Positions 34,270 to 46,361 of a stretch of 64,000 nt of DNA are shown in pieces. Both the position numbers and the translations under genes were made by a program. The notes beneath the pieces are model-generated. The model was not told the origin of the DNA, made no database searches, and saw only the letters and a list, made by a program, of their open reading frames with translations. The stretch's first letter is position 1. Each line of letters begins with the position of its first letter. The DNA is from Solanum dulcamara (taxonomy: Eukaryota; Streptophyta; Magnoliopsida; Solanales; Solanaceae), in NCBI RefSeq assembly GCF_947179165.1, contig NC_077241.1, forward strand, positions 31,801,246 through 31,865,245. The letters run 5' to 3'.

Positions 34270-36501
34270 TGTCACGACCCAACATAGAACCTAGTTGTAA
34301 AATGATGATAAGAACCCTGAAGGGGTACAACCAATCATTTTTTCATATCATAAAGAATGTATAAGGTAAAGTAAATTCAGAAACATCATCATAAGAGAGT
34401 CTAAACCATGAATCCTCAACGTAGAATGTAACTTGACGATATAGACTCAATATTTATCCAACTTATGCCTCTAATCATGAACACGGGTGAGGGCTAAGAC
34501 ATGTCCCTAGATCACCCTCAATATAAAGGAATTAAATGTCTTTGGAAGTAAGAGAAAAACAAATCATAACTAGTCCTCGATAGATGAGACTCACCTCCTT
34601 TGATAAGCAAGCTCAACTAGACATGTGGATGGATACAATCCTCAATCTCAATCCCTACATTAAGAGACAATGTAGAAACAATATAAGTTAGTACGTTTGA
34701 ATCTATTAAGTATGTGGGTATAATATGCAATATAAATCATGAGATGCAGTGATAAAAAATATACATGATAAAGTGGATAAGTGAAACCATACGGAATACC
34801 ATAATGATCAAACAATTTTTAAGACTTAGTTGAAGATCATAGAATAACATGATACTCATATACATATGTGAGATAGGAACCATAATAGATAATAAGACCA
34901 TGTGATATATAATATGGAATCCCGTTGTCTCCCCATACAATGAAGAAAAAGGGGAGTCTACCTGCCAAGATAGACTCTACCTAGCTAGAGGGGTCCTACA
35001 CATATGCTATATGTGGATCCACTAGCTGAGACATGAAGGAAACCTAAGGTGGCACGTAGTATATGAGACATGAAGTTGCTACAAATGCTTTTGGTAGTGC
35101 TCCCACCTCAAGTCCACTCAGTGCTAACTCAAATCCCACGTAATACATACATAGCATGGAAATCATAATGAACATATATCATAGTCATGATCATAGGTTT
35201 GAAAATCATAGAGTATATCATTACATAACATAGTTGCAATGTGAGAATTGACCATTCATCATTACAAATCATACTTGCATAACTCATATCATTAGGTCCT
35301 AGGTGACCACATAGCACCCTAAGTCACCTATCTTCATAACTTACATGAAATTTCTGTCTTAAATGTACTTGTAATTCATGATCATAATTTATGCTTGAAT
35401 TTAAAGTAAAACTCATATACATAATCAATTTGATTGTTAGTCATAAGAATACCTTGAAACATTGGGCTCTATAATTATAGTTCATATAATTCATCATAGA
35501 AAATAGCTTCATGCATGGGATTTTATAATTCAACTTGAAATAATATAATTTTTGTAGAAATATATTCATAATGATCATTAGTAATGATTAAAAATGAAAT
35601 CAAATCAGCCCAACACAATTCATCAAAATTGAAGTTCAAAGGTAATGAGATTTCAAGAGATTTTTGAATTAAACCTTCGACTCCATGAGTGAAAGGGACT
35701 CATGAATCATTCCACACATACCTTGATTGAATTCATACTTGAATTTGAGAAAGGATACTTGATCTTGAAGAAACCCCAATCAAATCTTAAGGAACCTTGG
35801 GAGTGAAGTCTAAAATTTGTTTGGGGAAATAATGAGGGGATAAAAGAGTTTTAGGAGTATTTAAGGTACGATTAGTAATAAATCTAGTCCTTAAAAATGT
35901 CCACATATATTATTATAATGTACATAAAATACCATTCTACCCCTCATTAAAATTCTGATAGGGCACATCTATTATTTGCCTCTACAATCCATAGAAGCAG
36001 TGACAAGTTGTCATTACGACTCATCCTATAGGTCCTATGAAAGACCTATAAATTAAGTCTCTAAACTTTTGTGATGAGTCATGTTTATTACTCATTATTG
36101 TCTTTATGAGTCATCAAAGTGACCTATCTTGCAGGCCAGAAAAACCTGCAAGTTAAGGGTCTCTGAAGTTACACTAGGACTCATTTTTCGAGTCGTAAAC
36201 ATCTCTATAACTCTTCCTGTTGAGTCATAGACGAAGTCTTGATACTGACACCTTAAGGTCATCCCACTATGCCTCAATGACTCATTTCTACGAGTCTTCA
36301 TTTCCTCCAAGGGTCGTCAAAGGGCTCGTCAACCCCACTTTTTGCCTTAGCCAAATATCAAATTTTAAAGTCATGTTAACGACCCAGTTCTATGACCTAA
36401 AAATGTCCCTACGAGTTGTTGATCAACTTGTAGACTTGGGGTTAGTGGTCCTTTCTTGAGATTTTCCCTTCATTTGACTTTTCAGCATATAGAGTCTTAC
36501 A
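34270..36501 (-). mobile_element. Solo LTR (B type) inserted in the A2 RT gene
   Basis: 2232 bp. On the minus strand it starts TGTAAGACTC at 36501 and ends GGGTCGTGACA at 34270. The flanks are TGTAT (34265-34269) and TGTCT (36502-36506), a target duplication with one later change. The RT frame of A2 reads Cys-Ile before it and Cys-Leu-Asp-Tyr after it, which confirms the split. Solo LTRs arise by recombination between the two LTRs of an element. This copy is the best full-length reference for the B LTR here. Confidence 0.9.
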
Positions 36502-37378
36502 TGTCTAGATTACCAAAAGTTGAATATGGTCACTATAAAGAATAAATACCCAATTCTGATGATAGATGATTTGTTTGATCAATTCAAGGGGCAAGTTACT
36601 TCTCAAATATTGATGTCTGTTCCGATTATCATCATCTAAGGACATAGGAGTGTGGTATTACTAAGACGACATTTCAAACAAGGTGTGTTCATTTTGAATT
36701 TTTATTCAAGTAGTTTGAGTTGACTAATGCTCCCTCTATCGTCATGGATTGTATTTTCAAGCCGTACTTAAATATTTTTATGGTGGTGTTCATTGATGAT
36801 ATTTTGATTTACTATTGAAATGAGGAAGATCATATGGGTCAATTGAGGATTATATTGCAAATATTGAGGGATAAGCGACTATTTGCAAAGTTTAGTAAAT
36901 ACGAATTTTAGCTAATGGAAGTTGCATTTCTTGGCCATGTGGTGTCCGTTGATGGAATTAAGGTTGATCCAATGAAAATAAAAGAGGTAAAGAATTAGCC
37001 TAAGTTTCTTGGGTTAAGCTGGATACTATAGAAGGTTTGTTCAAGGGCTTTTATAAATTATTTAGCCTTTGAGTAAGTTGATCCAAAAGAAAATGAAGTT
37101 TCAATGGTCAGACGAATGTAAGTAAAGTTTCCAAATATTTAAGGACCGTCTTACATCAGCTCCTATTTTGATATTTCCCAAAGGTTTAGATAGATTTGTT
37201 GTTTATTATGATAACTCGCGTGTTGGTTTGGGATGTGTTTTTATCCAACATGGCAATGTTATGGAATATGCCTCAAGGGCTCTCAAAGTGCATGAATGAA
37301 ACTATCCAACTTATTATCTTGAATTTGCGGTGGTTGTATTTATATTAAAAAATTGGCATCATTATTTTTATGGGGTGC
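36502..37378 (+). pseudogene. A2 RT remainder and RNase H (broken, 3' end lost)
   Basis: Resumes RT after the solo LTR with '[15 protein letters not shown]' and '[11 protein letters not shown]', then frameshifts. The RT active-site region can be read at about 36785-36810 (V-F-I-D-D-I-L-I-Y). RNase H is read at about 37190-37378 with 'VYYDNSRVGLGCVF' and 'FYGVL'. The sequence ends at 37378 where a B LTR starts, so the integrase is missing. In-frame stops and frameshifts throughout. Confidence 0.82.
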
Positions 37379-37655
37379 TGTAAGACCCCGGATGTTAGAA
37401 AGTTGGAACGAATGAGAAATCTTAAGAAAAGGAACAAATTTCAGGTCTATGACCCATTCTACGATTCGTATGTTTTCCTACGACTCATAGAAATGAGTCG
37501 TAGAGGCAGTCCTTGGACTTGTTTAGGACAAGTCTCTGAAGGATTTCCTACGACCCAATAGGACGAGTTGTCGTCCTTTTGATAATTCATAAGGATGACC
37601 CATTCAAAACTTTAGAGACTTACAAACTTCCAGGTTCTCAGGCCTGCAAGATTAG
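37379..37655 (+). mobile_element. B LTR 5' fragment
   Basis: Starts TGTAAGACCCCGG at 37379 and has B-type words (ACGACTCAT, 'caggcctgcaag'). It stops at 37655 where a minus-strand LTR begins. Five bases before its start are GGTGC; no partner copy is visible. Confidence 0.75.
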
Positions 37656-39364
37656 TGTCACGACTTGAACTAGGGCCAAGCCACGAAATGGATATTCGGA
37701 GGCGAGGGACTCCAACCAAGTCATCTTACTATACATCACATACATAAGGTAAAGATACATAGTAGTAACTGAGAAAGTAACAACTTAAGAGAATGGGACT
37801 AAGGGATAACAACTCAATAGATGTCGAATCTAAACTATATCACATAGCATCTAAACATGCCTCTAGTCTAGTTTTTCATGGGGACGTAGGAAAAGGTCTT
37901 AACTCACCCAAACATATGAAGAATTCAAGATAGTAGCAACATGAAACAAATTCATTTCCCTCAATAATATAAGGACTCACCAACTCTTGATATCTAAGCA
38001 ACTCTAGCAATGAATACAATGATGTGAGTGTCGTCCGCGCCTACATTATGAGATAATGTAGGAAAAATATAAGTTAGTACATGGAAGGTCTAAGTATGTG
38101 TGATATGCATGAATAAGTAAAGGAATGAGAACAGTATGAAATAACATGCATGACCAATCATAATGAACATGAGTAAGGCTTGAAATGTTTGAAACATATG
38201 AAAACTCATGGTCAATGTATATTATAAAAATTTCATGATAAAACTCATAACATGACATTTAACTTGTGTGGATAAGACCTTTAAATAACATCTAAGACCA
38301 TGCGAGCTATGACATAGAATCCGATAGAACTTTGATCGAGAAAGGGGAGGCTGCCATTCCAGGGCATACTCCATCATGGTACTCAACTCAACATAACTTT
38401 GCTATAGGTGGATCCCCTAGCTATGCCATGCAGGAAATCCTACGCAGGCAACATAGTTTGGGAATTTAAGTTGCTACTAGGATTCCCTTGGGCAACTAAC
38501 TATATTACTGGACTGAACCCCATAAAGAAGCTCCTTCGGTCCTTAGTCAATATCTCAATTGAAACTCATCAAACATGATCATAACATAATTGGAAAATAT
38601 AGTAACTATCTATCAGTCCATCTTTATAAAACATATTAGGAGTAGCTCATTAACTTTAGTATTTCATAAGAATTCATAACTTTGGTGAAAATTGTACTTA
38701 TCACCATTTTTAAATTTATTATGTGAGAATTCGACTTATCACACCATAATAACTTCTTTGATCATAACTTGATTATCATCGTAACTTCATCCTTAAAATT
38801 ATAACCTCAATTTTAAATCATAGAACTTTCATTGAAAATTATTGAAATCATCATCAACTCAAGAAAATCATCTTTGAATGCTCAAAATCATAATTGAGAT
38901 AACTTTATCATGGATATTCGTCAATCAAATTAAAATCATGAAATTCATGTAAAAAGATGCTTAGAATAGTCATTGAAATAATTTAAAATAAAATAAACTT
39001 AGCCCAATGTAATTCATTTAAACTAGGGTTCATAATCAATTGAAAATTGAAAGAAACTTTAAGAAACCTTTGGGATTCCATGGGTAAAAGGAACCCATAA
39101 ATCAATCCCCACATACCTTATCACTTTACAATTGAGAAGAGCCCTTGAAGAATTTGAAACCCTAGCTTGTAGCTTGGAGACAAACCTTGAGAGACTTCGT
39201 TATTGCCTTACATAATTTGGGAGAGTGATTAAGAATGACGGAATTTTGACAGCACTGGGTAGATATAGGGTTGAATGTAGCCATAATTGTGTCTAGTTTC
39301 ATTGAACCAAACTTGAAAAATGACAGAATTACCCTTTATTAAAATTGGAATTTCGATTCTATGG
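37656..39364 (-). mobile_element. B LTR fragment, minus strand
   Basis: Begins TGTCACGACTTGAAC (the LTR 3' end read on the plus strand) and continues colinear with the B LTRs at 55204 and 61000-62400. It lacks the LTR 5' start because an A LTR takes over at 39365. The hairpin 2 sequence is intact at about 38041-38062. No gene. Confidence 0.75.
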
Positions 39365-41212
39365 TGTAATATCCCTCAAAATGCTCATAAATGTCTTAAA
39401 ATACCTTGGAAATAAGCCTCTCAAGTAATGCATCATCCTTAATTGTTTGGAAAATCCGAGTTTGGAATATCAATCAGGAGATGAAAACTTGTGGAAAAAT
39501 AGTTTCGGTGGATTTTTAGAACCCGTATATCGAAAGATAGATTTTCAAAGGAATTGCGCAAAACAGTAAGGTGCGTGACAAGTCCGCATCGCGGACTTGC
39601 TTACCTTCGCATCACAGACCTGGCGATGACTTTTCATGTTCGAAATTAATTTTTAGTAAGGGCATTTTAGACATTTCCTAAATTGTTCGCTAATGAACGT
39701 ATATATTTTTAGGACCTAATTCAACTCTATAAATTAACCTAAACCTATAATTATATTCAATCTTCTACAATTCACCTACTCAAATATTTTTCTCTCTACA
39801 AAAGACTCTCAAGGACCTCATTGAAGACTTCAAGTAAATTCACTCAAGCTCTCCATCAAAATTCTTAAGTTCTTCCAAATTATTTGGTATTCTTACATAA
39901 GGTATGTGGGTATTGATTCATTGATCCTTTCATCCATGAAGCCCAATCAATTCTTATTGCATGAATTTTGATTCAAATTATGATTATGAGTCTATTTTGA
40001 TATAAATTGATGGTTATTGCATTAAATTGAAGAGTTTTTCGATAAATTCTCCTATTTTGATCTCTAAGGTTCATGGTGAAAATTATGAGTATTTTCAATT
40101 ATACTTTCTAATGATATTATCTATATGAATTATGTATTGATTGATATAAAGTTTATGATCATGCATGTTTTCAAATTAATTACATGATTTTCAAATCAAT
40201 TGATCATGCATTTATATCTTACCCTAATTTTAAGTATAAGCTATGATCATGAATTTTCAAAGTATGAATTATGATTATGTATTTAAATAATGATATGTTT
40301 ATGTATGTTTGATTTGTAATGTAGAAGTACAATACCCGCGTTGCACTTATGTTATGAAAATGAGCTACTCCATGATTTCAAACGTATGATAATAGCTATG
40401 ATATATGAAATAATGATTTCAATGCTATGTATGTATTCTGTGGGATTTGACTTAGCACCAAATGTGGACTTGAGGTGGGGCTTCGAAATATGGAGTTGTT
40501 ATATAAGGTCTCTTATCACATAACTACGTACAACCGTAGGTATAAAAGGGATTAGAGGCAAATACCCAAATTTCTAAGAGGTGAGTACTAGAAATATCAA
40601 GGCTTGGAGGTGAGTACCCGAGTCTAAGAACTAGGAGTGAGTACTCGGTTCACATAACTGCATAGTTGATCCACATAGGCATGTAGGAGTCTACCTTGGC
40701 AAGTAGTCTCTTCCTTTCCTCCGATGTAGGCGCAACATTGGGATTCCATGATATAGCTCACATGGTCTTATTGTCGGTTATGGTTCCTATCCCATATATG
40801 TATGGCCTTTTTATGTTTTAAATGACTAATCCTATTTTTTACTTTATATGATACTCTTATGGTTGATTATGCATTGATTCTTCTCAAAGACCACTTAGGA
40901 TTTTCGTCTACTTCTCCTATCATGCAATTTAAAATGGTCATTTGTACAAACTTGTTTTTTTATGCATTGTGTTTCCACATACTTAGTGCATTCCAATGTA
41001 CTAATGCATACTTTTGCCTACATTGTGTCATAATGTAGGGGTTGAGGTTGAAGGTAATATTCGTCTACGTAGCTAGTAAGCTTTTCTACTCATCGGTCTG
41101 TGGTGAGTCCTCATTTATTGGGGACTGGTCATCAAGTTGGTTATTGTTTTTAAAGAATTTTCTTATGGTTCATATTGAGGGTAAGCTAGGGATATGTATT
41201 ATTGTCATGACC
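39365..41212 (+). mobile_element. A-type LTR, 3' end truncated
   Basis: Starts TGTAATATCCCTC at 39365 and follows the A LTR order through hairpin 2 ('cctacattgtgtcataatg', ~41019). It is cut at 41212 by the C element before its GTCGTGACA end. It belongs to a subtype with a cluster of GTGAGTA words (40541-40660) that is shared with the A3 LTRs. Confidence 0.8.
40541..40660 (+). repeat. GTGAGTA word cluster in an A-subtype LTR
   Basis: Imperfect short repeats of the kind 'gaggtgagtacccga', with GTGAGTA at 40581, 40610 and 40637 and a decayed copy before them. Reverse copies are at about 56195-56305 and 59695-59800 in A3. Other A LTRs lack this block. Confidence 0.75.
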
Positions 41213-41602
41213 CAACCTCATAGGCCGTGATGGGTGCCTAACCTAGGTACTCGTGTATATCCCTGCTATCTATAAGTAAATTTGTCCCATGTTTAAGTTA
41301 TATCATATTAATAGGAAGGATAACATATAAGCCAGCAAGGCTTATCATATGCACCACTGTATATGCATGTCTATACAACCCATATATAACCCATATACAT
41401 GTCCACAGACCTCTAAGAGTAAGAACAGTAACATAAGGCAGGACAGGGACCCTACCGTACCCGTGAACAAATAAATATATACATCAATAGTTAATACCAA
41501 AACTATGCTCTGGCATAATGGAGCGCTTCTGAAATGCTGAGTAGAACTCCTACGCTGACAGATCCCCAAAGTGTGTATTTGTACCTGCAGACATTAACGT
41601 AG

Positions 41603-41621
41603 CCCCCCTTAGAAAGGGGGG
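41603..41621 (-). other. Hairpin 2 of the C LTR
   Basis: CCCCCCTT, loop AGA, AAGGGGGG: a perfect 8-bp stem. The plus-strand C LTR has CCCCCC and GGGGGG at 51049-51066 with a different loop. Confidence 0.8.
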
Positions 41622-41879
41622 TCATTACGACATATGTACTGATTATGTAAAGAATAGACATCATAAGGAGAATACAATTGGTGTAGGGATGCAGGGGGTA
41701 AGTATAACATTTAACCAGTTACCATACCGTATCGTATAAAATAAAGTCATACATATTACCATTACATACTGTGCTCGGCCCATTAGGGGACTCGGTGTAC
41801 CATCTATATCATTCTTTCATCATAATCACATACATATTATTAGCGCAGTAGAACATATAATCCGATCCATGTATATAGT

Positions 41880-42290
41880 AAGTACATGCCAAGGAACTAC
41901 GGCCCGATCCGCACATCATATAATAATGCAGAGGAATATTCGATCCGATCCATATATTATATAGTAATGCCGAGGAATGTTTGGTCCGATCCACATATCA
42001 TATAGTAATTCCAAGGAATGTTCATCAAATCCATATATCATATAGTAATGCCGAGGAATGTTTGGTCCGGTCCATATATCATATAGTAATGTCGAGGAAC
42101 GTTCAGCCTGGTCCATATATCATATAGTAATGTCGAAGAACGTTTGGCCCGATCCACGTAACATATACCATACCTGGCCCTTTATGGGACTCGGTGTCAT
42201 TATATCATCATATACTGTACCCAGCCCTTTATGGAACTCGGTTTCATAATCAACATATACCGTACCCGACTCTTTATGGGACTCGGTGAG
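41880..42290 (-). repeat. Degenerate short repeats in the C 3' LTR
   Basis: About six imperfect copies of a unit near 45-60 bp, each with 'gatccatatatcatatagtaatg'-like sequence (shown in part: ATATCATATAGTAATG), at roughly 41900-42130. After them come three copies of a 'tttatgggactcggt' unit at 42180-42290. Confidence 0.7.
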
Positions 42291-44701
42291 AGATGTATTA
42301 AAGTATACGTGAATCAAGTAGTTAGTAACCATATATAATCTAAATCATTATCAGAGACTCGATAATGTAAGAAGATTAAGCTATCGTCCAAGGACCAGAA
42401 TAGTAGTGTAGCCATCTAGAGTGCCATCTAAATGCCATTGAGGGCTATATCACTTAGGATCTTGGGGACCCTAGACATGTAATAAAGTAATACTAACAGT
42501 TCATATAATTAGGGATATCAATCGTCACATAGTCCTTAGGACTAGGAGCTTATGCATCCAGTACTTCTCAACCTATGGAGTTCAAGGAAAGTAGTTCAAC
42601 TTACTACAAGTGAATAAGAGATACAAATTACATTTGGGACTTAAAATTGGAGTTACCCCAGAGCTCGTATCACATTTTACTTACAATTAGGACATGCCGA
42701 AGGAAGAGAAAGAATAAGCTTTACCTAGTCTCTACTTTTCCTAAAGGAGTCATCATTTACATATATAGTACCCGGTCCGTCATGGGATCAGTATCATAAC
42801 CTTATTATTGTATTACCTTACCATCATAGAACAACACTTAGGTCAAAGACATATCAAGAGGAAACAGGGGTAGCTCTGCGTACTTATGCCAAAACATGCC
42901 AAGAGAAAGGAGATAACTTCACATACTTACTACTCTCCATCATATAGAAGTCTTGAGAGGAAATAACTCAACTATTATAGAAATTCTACCATCGAGAAGT
43001 GAATAAGACTTATGAGTCATACTTAGGGTTCTATGAATGGAATTATCCCCACATTTCGTATATCAATCACTTAAGTCTAAGATATGCCAAAAGAAAAGAA
43101 AGGGTAAGCTTCACATACCTCTTACGAATTATTTTTAACGTTCACCTTGTCGTATCTTAAATATATTTAACATGAAAGTAATACCAAGGTTAATGACCTT
43201 TCAGTTTCCAATTTCCAACTCTATACCCAAGTACTCATACGAGTTATTTCCTTATCCATTACCCTCAACTAGTTTGTTACTAGTTCTAAATCTATCAAAA
43301 ATTGGGCAGCATCTCCCTTATAACTTCAACATTCCCGAGATTTCAACGCGGCCACAATATAAAAAAACATACCACCAACAACAAACTGCAGAATATTTAC
43401 AAGTAAATCACTTCAACCTTACACAATATAATCTCCAAACAACTAGCTCCAAACTACGATACGAAAATAGAGTTTTTTAATCTTTATTTCATAAAATCTT
43501 TAACCTTACCAAATGGAGAGTCGTGTCGATAAAACTAGAAGCACCCATACCCTTTTGAAAATACTTTAAATCCCCTCAACACGCAACCCAACCAGCTGCA
43601 CCCGCAGCACCACTACGACAACCCACTACTCGACATTGATTTAGCTATAACCACTTTAATTTACTTTGTTTCTAATGTCAAGCATCCTTATGCTATTTTT
43701 CCACTTCAAAACTTATTTAGGACATGTAATATACATCATATAAACATCATATCCTCTAATTTGAAAGGGAATCCCTTACCATTCCCGAAACTCGTCAAAC
43801 TCATCGAAACTTGCCTCGAAAGTTCCTTTAGCTCACCTAAAATTTCGTGGTTGTTTGCTAGCATTTTCGGCTGCTGCAAACCATAAATTTTCATTACTAA
43901 CATCTTCATAGCATCGTGTTACACTTTAGATAATTAATTCACGGAGAGAAATCAAAAGACTCACCTTTTTTTCCCCAAAACCGTAGCTCTCTCTCTCTAT
44001 CTTAAGTTTTCTCTTCTCTTGTTTTCTTGAATCTTTATTTGAAAAAGATGAAGTTTAAAGGATAAGGATGAATTAAATTCATCAAACATAAGTAGTGACA
44101 CATGTCAATCCCTCATTGGGACAACACATCCCTTCCTCCAATCACGGGATGCCACACAGAATGTGGGCCCCACTCTCTTTGCTCTAGATGCTTCCATGTA
44201 GCACTCCCAGCTGCTGCCACATAGCACTCTCCCATGCTTCCATATGGCACTTTATTTTCCCCCTCGTGGGTTTGTAATATCATCTTCTTTTACGAACCTA
44301 TATAATCCTTGCTTCATAAACTTGGTATGTACTCCAGTAGCTTAAGTATGTATGATTTCCAAGTTAGAAGCTTACGTAAATAAGTCAAGTACTACGACTC
44401 ATTCTTTGGTCTTCAAATTCTTCCGGATTCTTCTAACTCTACTTCCAATCTTCTCTACTATAGAGTATCTCATTCTCCTTTCATTAGAGTTGTTTGATAG
44501 TGTTATAGATTATTCGGCTTACATGGTAACTCTTAAGAAGCTTAATAGTTCTTAAGAAGTCTTAAGAAGCTTTAAGAAGCTTTAAGGAAACTTTAGAAAA
44601 CCTTAAGAAACTTAAGAGGCTTACGATCCTTCCAAGAAACTTAAGAGCCTTTCAAGAGACTTAAGAACGCATTCCAAGGTACAAAAGTATGGGGTGTAAT
44701 A

Positions 44702-44719
44702 TCCTTCCCCTCTTTAGAA
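44702..44719 (-). other. Polypurine tract of the C element
   Basis: The minus strand reads TCTAAAGAGGGGAAGGAT just before the 3' LTR start. The next block 'gaacattcgtcctc' also follows the A1 polypurine tract (6440-6455), which supports a common design. Confidence 0.7.
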
Positions 44720-44739
44720 CATTCGTCCTCCAATGTGAA

Positions 44740-45900
44740 CCAAAACCTTCCTCAAGATCTTATGCAGACTAAATGGAGAGTTTCTCTATTCCATTGCAAT
44801 AATATATACTTTCATCGAGCTATCACTATCAGAGTACCAAAGGTTGGGATTACCTGTAGCGTAAGGAGTAGGTATGGATACTTGTTTTTCATTTTCTCCT
44901 CCACTTCCCAAGTAATCTCTTCATGATTTTTATTTCACCATAATATCTTGACGGAAGCTATGTCCTTAGTTCACAATCTTCTACTTTGCCAACCCAGGAT
45001 GGTGATAGGTTGCTTCTTCTAGGATAACTCTTTTGTGACTTGGATACCCTATACGGGATATACCCGGGTTGGATTACCAACATACTTGCAAAGCATTGAT
45101 ACATGGAAGACTAGATGTACCACTTCCAGATTCACTGGTAAGTCCAGCTAGTAGGCAACCTTTCCTATTCGGAAGAGGATCTGATAAGGTCAATGCATCT
45201 CATACTAAGGTCCTCTTTCTTGCTGGCTTTCATCACTTTCTCTGTGGGCGATGCTTTTGAAAGTGCTTAATTATAACTTGAAACCTTAGAGATCGATGTT
45301 AATTATTTGCGTATGACTTCTATCGACTTTGTGCTGCTAATAATCTCTCCCAAATAAACCTTAGCTTATATACCGCCTATTGAACCATGTCTGGGCTTAT
45401 TAGTCATGTTTTACTAACATCAAATAACCAATTAGCGACCTACACTATCTGTCATACAAAGTCTCATACGGGGCCACCTGGATACTGGAATGATAGTTAA
45501 TATTGTAAGTACTCTTGATAGGTGGTAGGCAATTATCCATGTTACCTTTTTGGGTCAACCTTATAGGCCCACAATGTATCATTAATTGTGTAGCTACCAA
45601 GTTTAGTTTGTTCATCAGTCTGAGGGTACAATGGTGTACGAAGACCTATCTATCTTCTCAATATCTTCGTGGACTAATCTTTGGTAGTTAACTGTAACTT
45701 GGGCTCCTTCATGAGGGATAATAGCTATGTGGACTCCGTAAGGTCCTACCACCCTCCTAACCTATAATTTTACACAATCTCGACTGGATAGGTAGTCCTT
45801 GATTAAGGGAACATGGGCTGATATTGTTAATCTATGGATAACATTCCATATAGAATTATCTGTCCAGGGAGTGCAAAGTGAGTCTTATAGCCAAGGTCGT
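44740..45900 (-). pseudogene. C element pol 3' end: integrase and tail (heavily decayed)
   Basis: No long frame remains. On the minus strand around 45070-45130 the reading V-V-H-L-V-F-H-V-S-M-L matches the 'HPVFHVSML' block of the chromovirus integrase C-terminus. Around 45440-45500 a reading close to 'SFQYPGGP' and 'ETLYDR' matches the 'SSIxxAPFEALYGR' block. Block order and strand agree with the polypurine tract at 44702 and the PBS at 48651. RT and RNase H blocks were not found further upstream. Confidence 0.6.
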
Positions 45901-46241
45901 ATTGTGGAATCTTTGACCTCGTATATTACTTCTTGCCCTCTTTAGATGACATCAAGTGGTACCCTTTCCTTTTGGGTTTTGCTTTTTGCCCATCAGAGTT
46001 GGCTACCAAGTTGTGTTAAAGTCCCCTCACACAATGACTTGTATAGCCGTTCCATGGTTTGCCTTATAATTAACTGGTATTATGTTGAAGAACTATAGCA
46101 TACAAGTGCGCCATCTATTAGTAATCAGTTCATCCTGCTTGTTTTGTTTAAGCTCTTTTACAATTCTCTTATCGTAACTTATAATACTCTAGATACATAA
46201 TCTCGTGTCGTTGCTTCGCCGCTAGTTTGGATTCTCCCATC

Positions 46242-46361
46242 TCATGTGATCATAACAACACTAACGCACCGGATCCCACCAGAATTCCAAAGTTAAACGT
46301 GTTTGGGAGAGAGTAGTACTAGGATGGGTGACCCCTCTAGAAAGTCCTCGTGTCACATTTC
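46242..46361 (+). rRNA. 5S rRNA-like sequence, probably a pseudogene
   Basis: About 120 bp matching plant 5S rRNA end to end. Well-kept runs: CGCACCGGATCCCA (about 46265-46278), 'aaagttaaacgtg' (box A area), GAGAGTAGTACTAGGATGGG (internal element area, about 46308-46328) and AAGTCCTCGTGT near the 3' end. Differences from the 5S sequence I know are mostly C-to-T or G-to-A. No T-run terminator follows directly. It lies antisense to the C element, inside its interior. It could be a dead 5S copy, part of a Cassandra-type element (whose LTRs carry 5S), or another 5S-derived repeat. Confidence 0.85.

Larger units (their letters stand above)
41213..44701 (-). mobile_element. 3' LTR of the C element (about 3.5 kb)
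   Basis: Reads TGTCATGACCC at 41213 (LTR 3' end on the plus strand) and extends to about 44701, where a polypurine tract follows. It matches the plus-strand C LTR at 48872-51551 in blocks: the C-run/G-run hairpin, 'cccagccctttatgg' repeats, and 'tcccctctt'-like areas. 41880-42290 has short near-tandem copies of 'catatagtaatgccgaggaa' and 'cccttta tgggactcggt'. It is much longer than the C LTR at 48872 (2.7 kb), partly because of these repeats. Small open frames inside (41809-42332, 43172-43480) are repeat-driven. Confidence 0.75.

Noticed and set aside
43980..44000. CT-rich microsatellite-like run 'ctctctctctctat'
   Set aside because: Too short to count as more than a simple-sequence tract within the C LTR.
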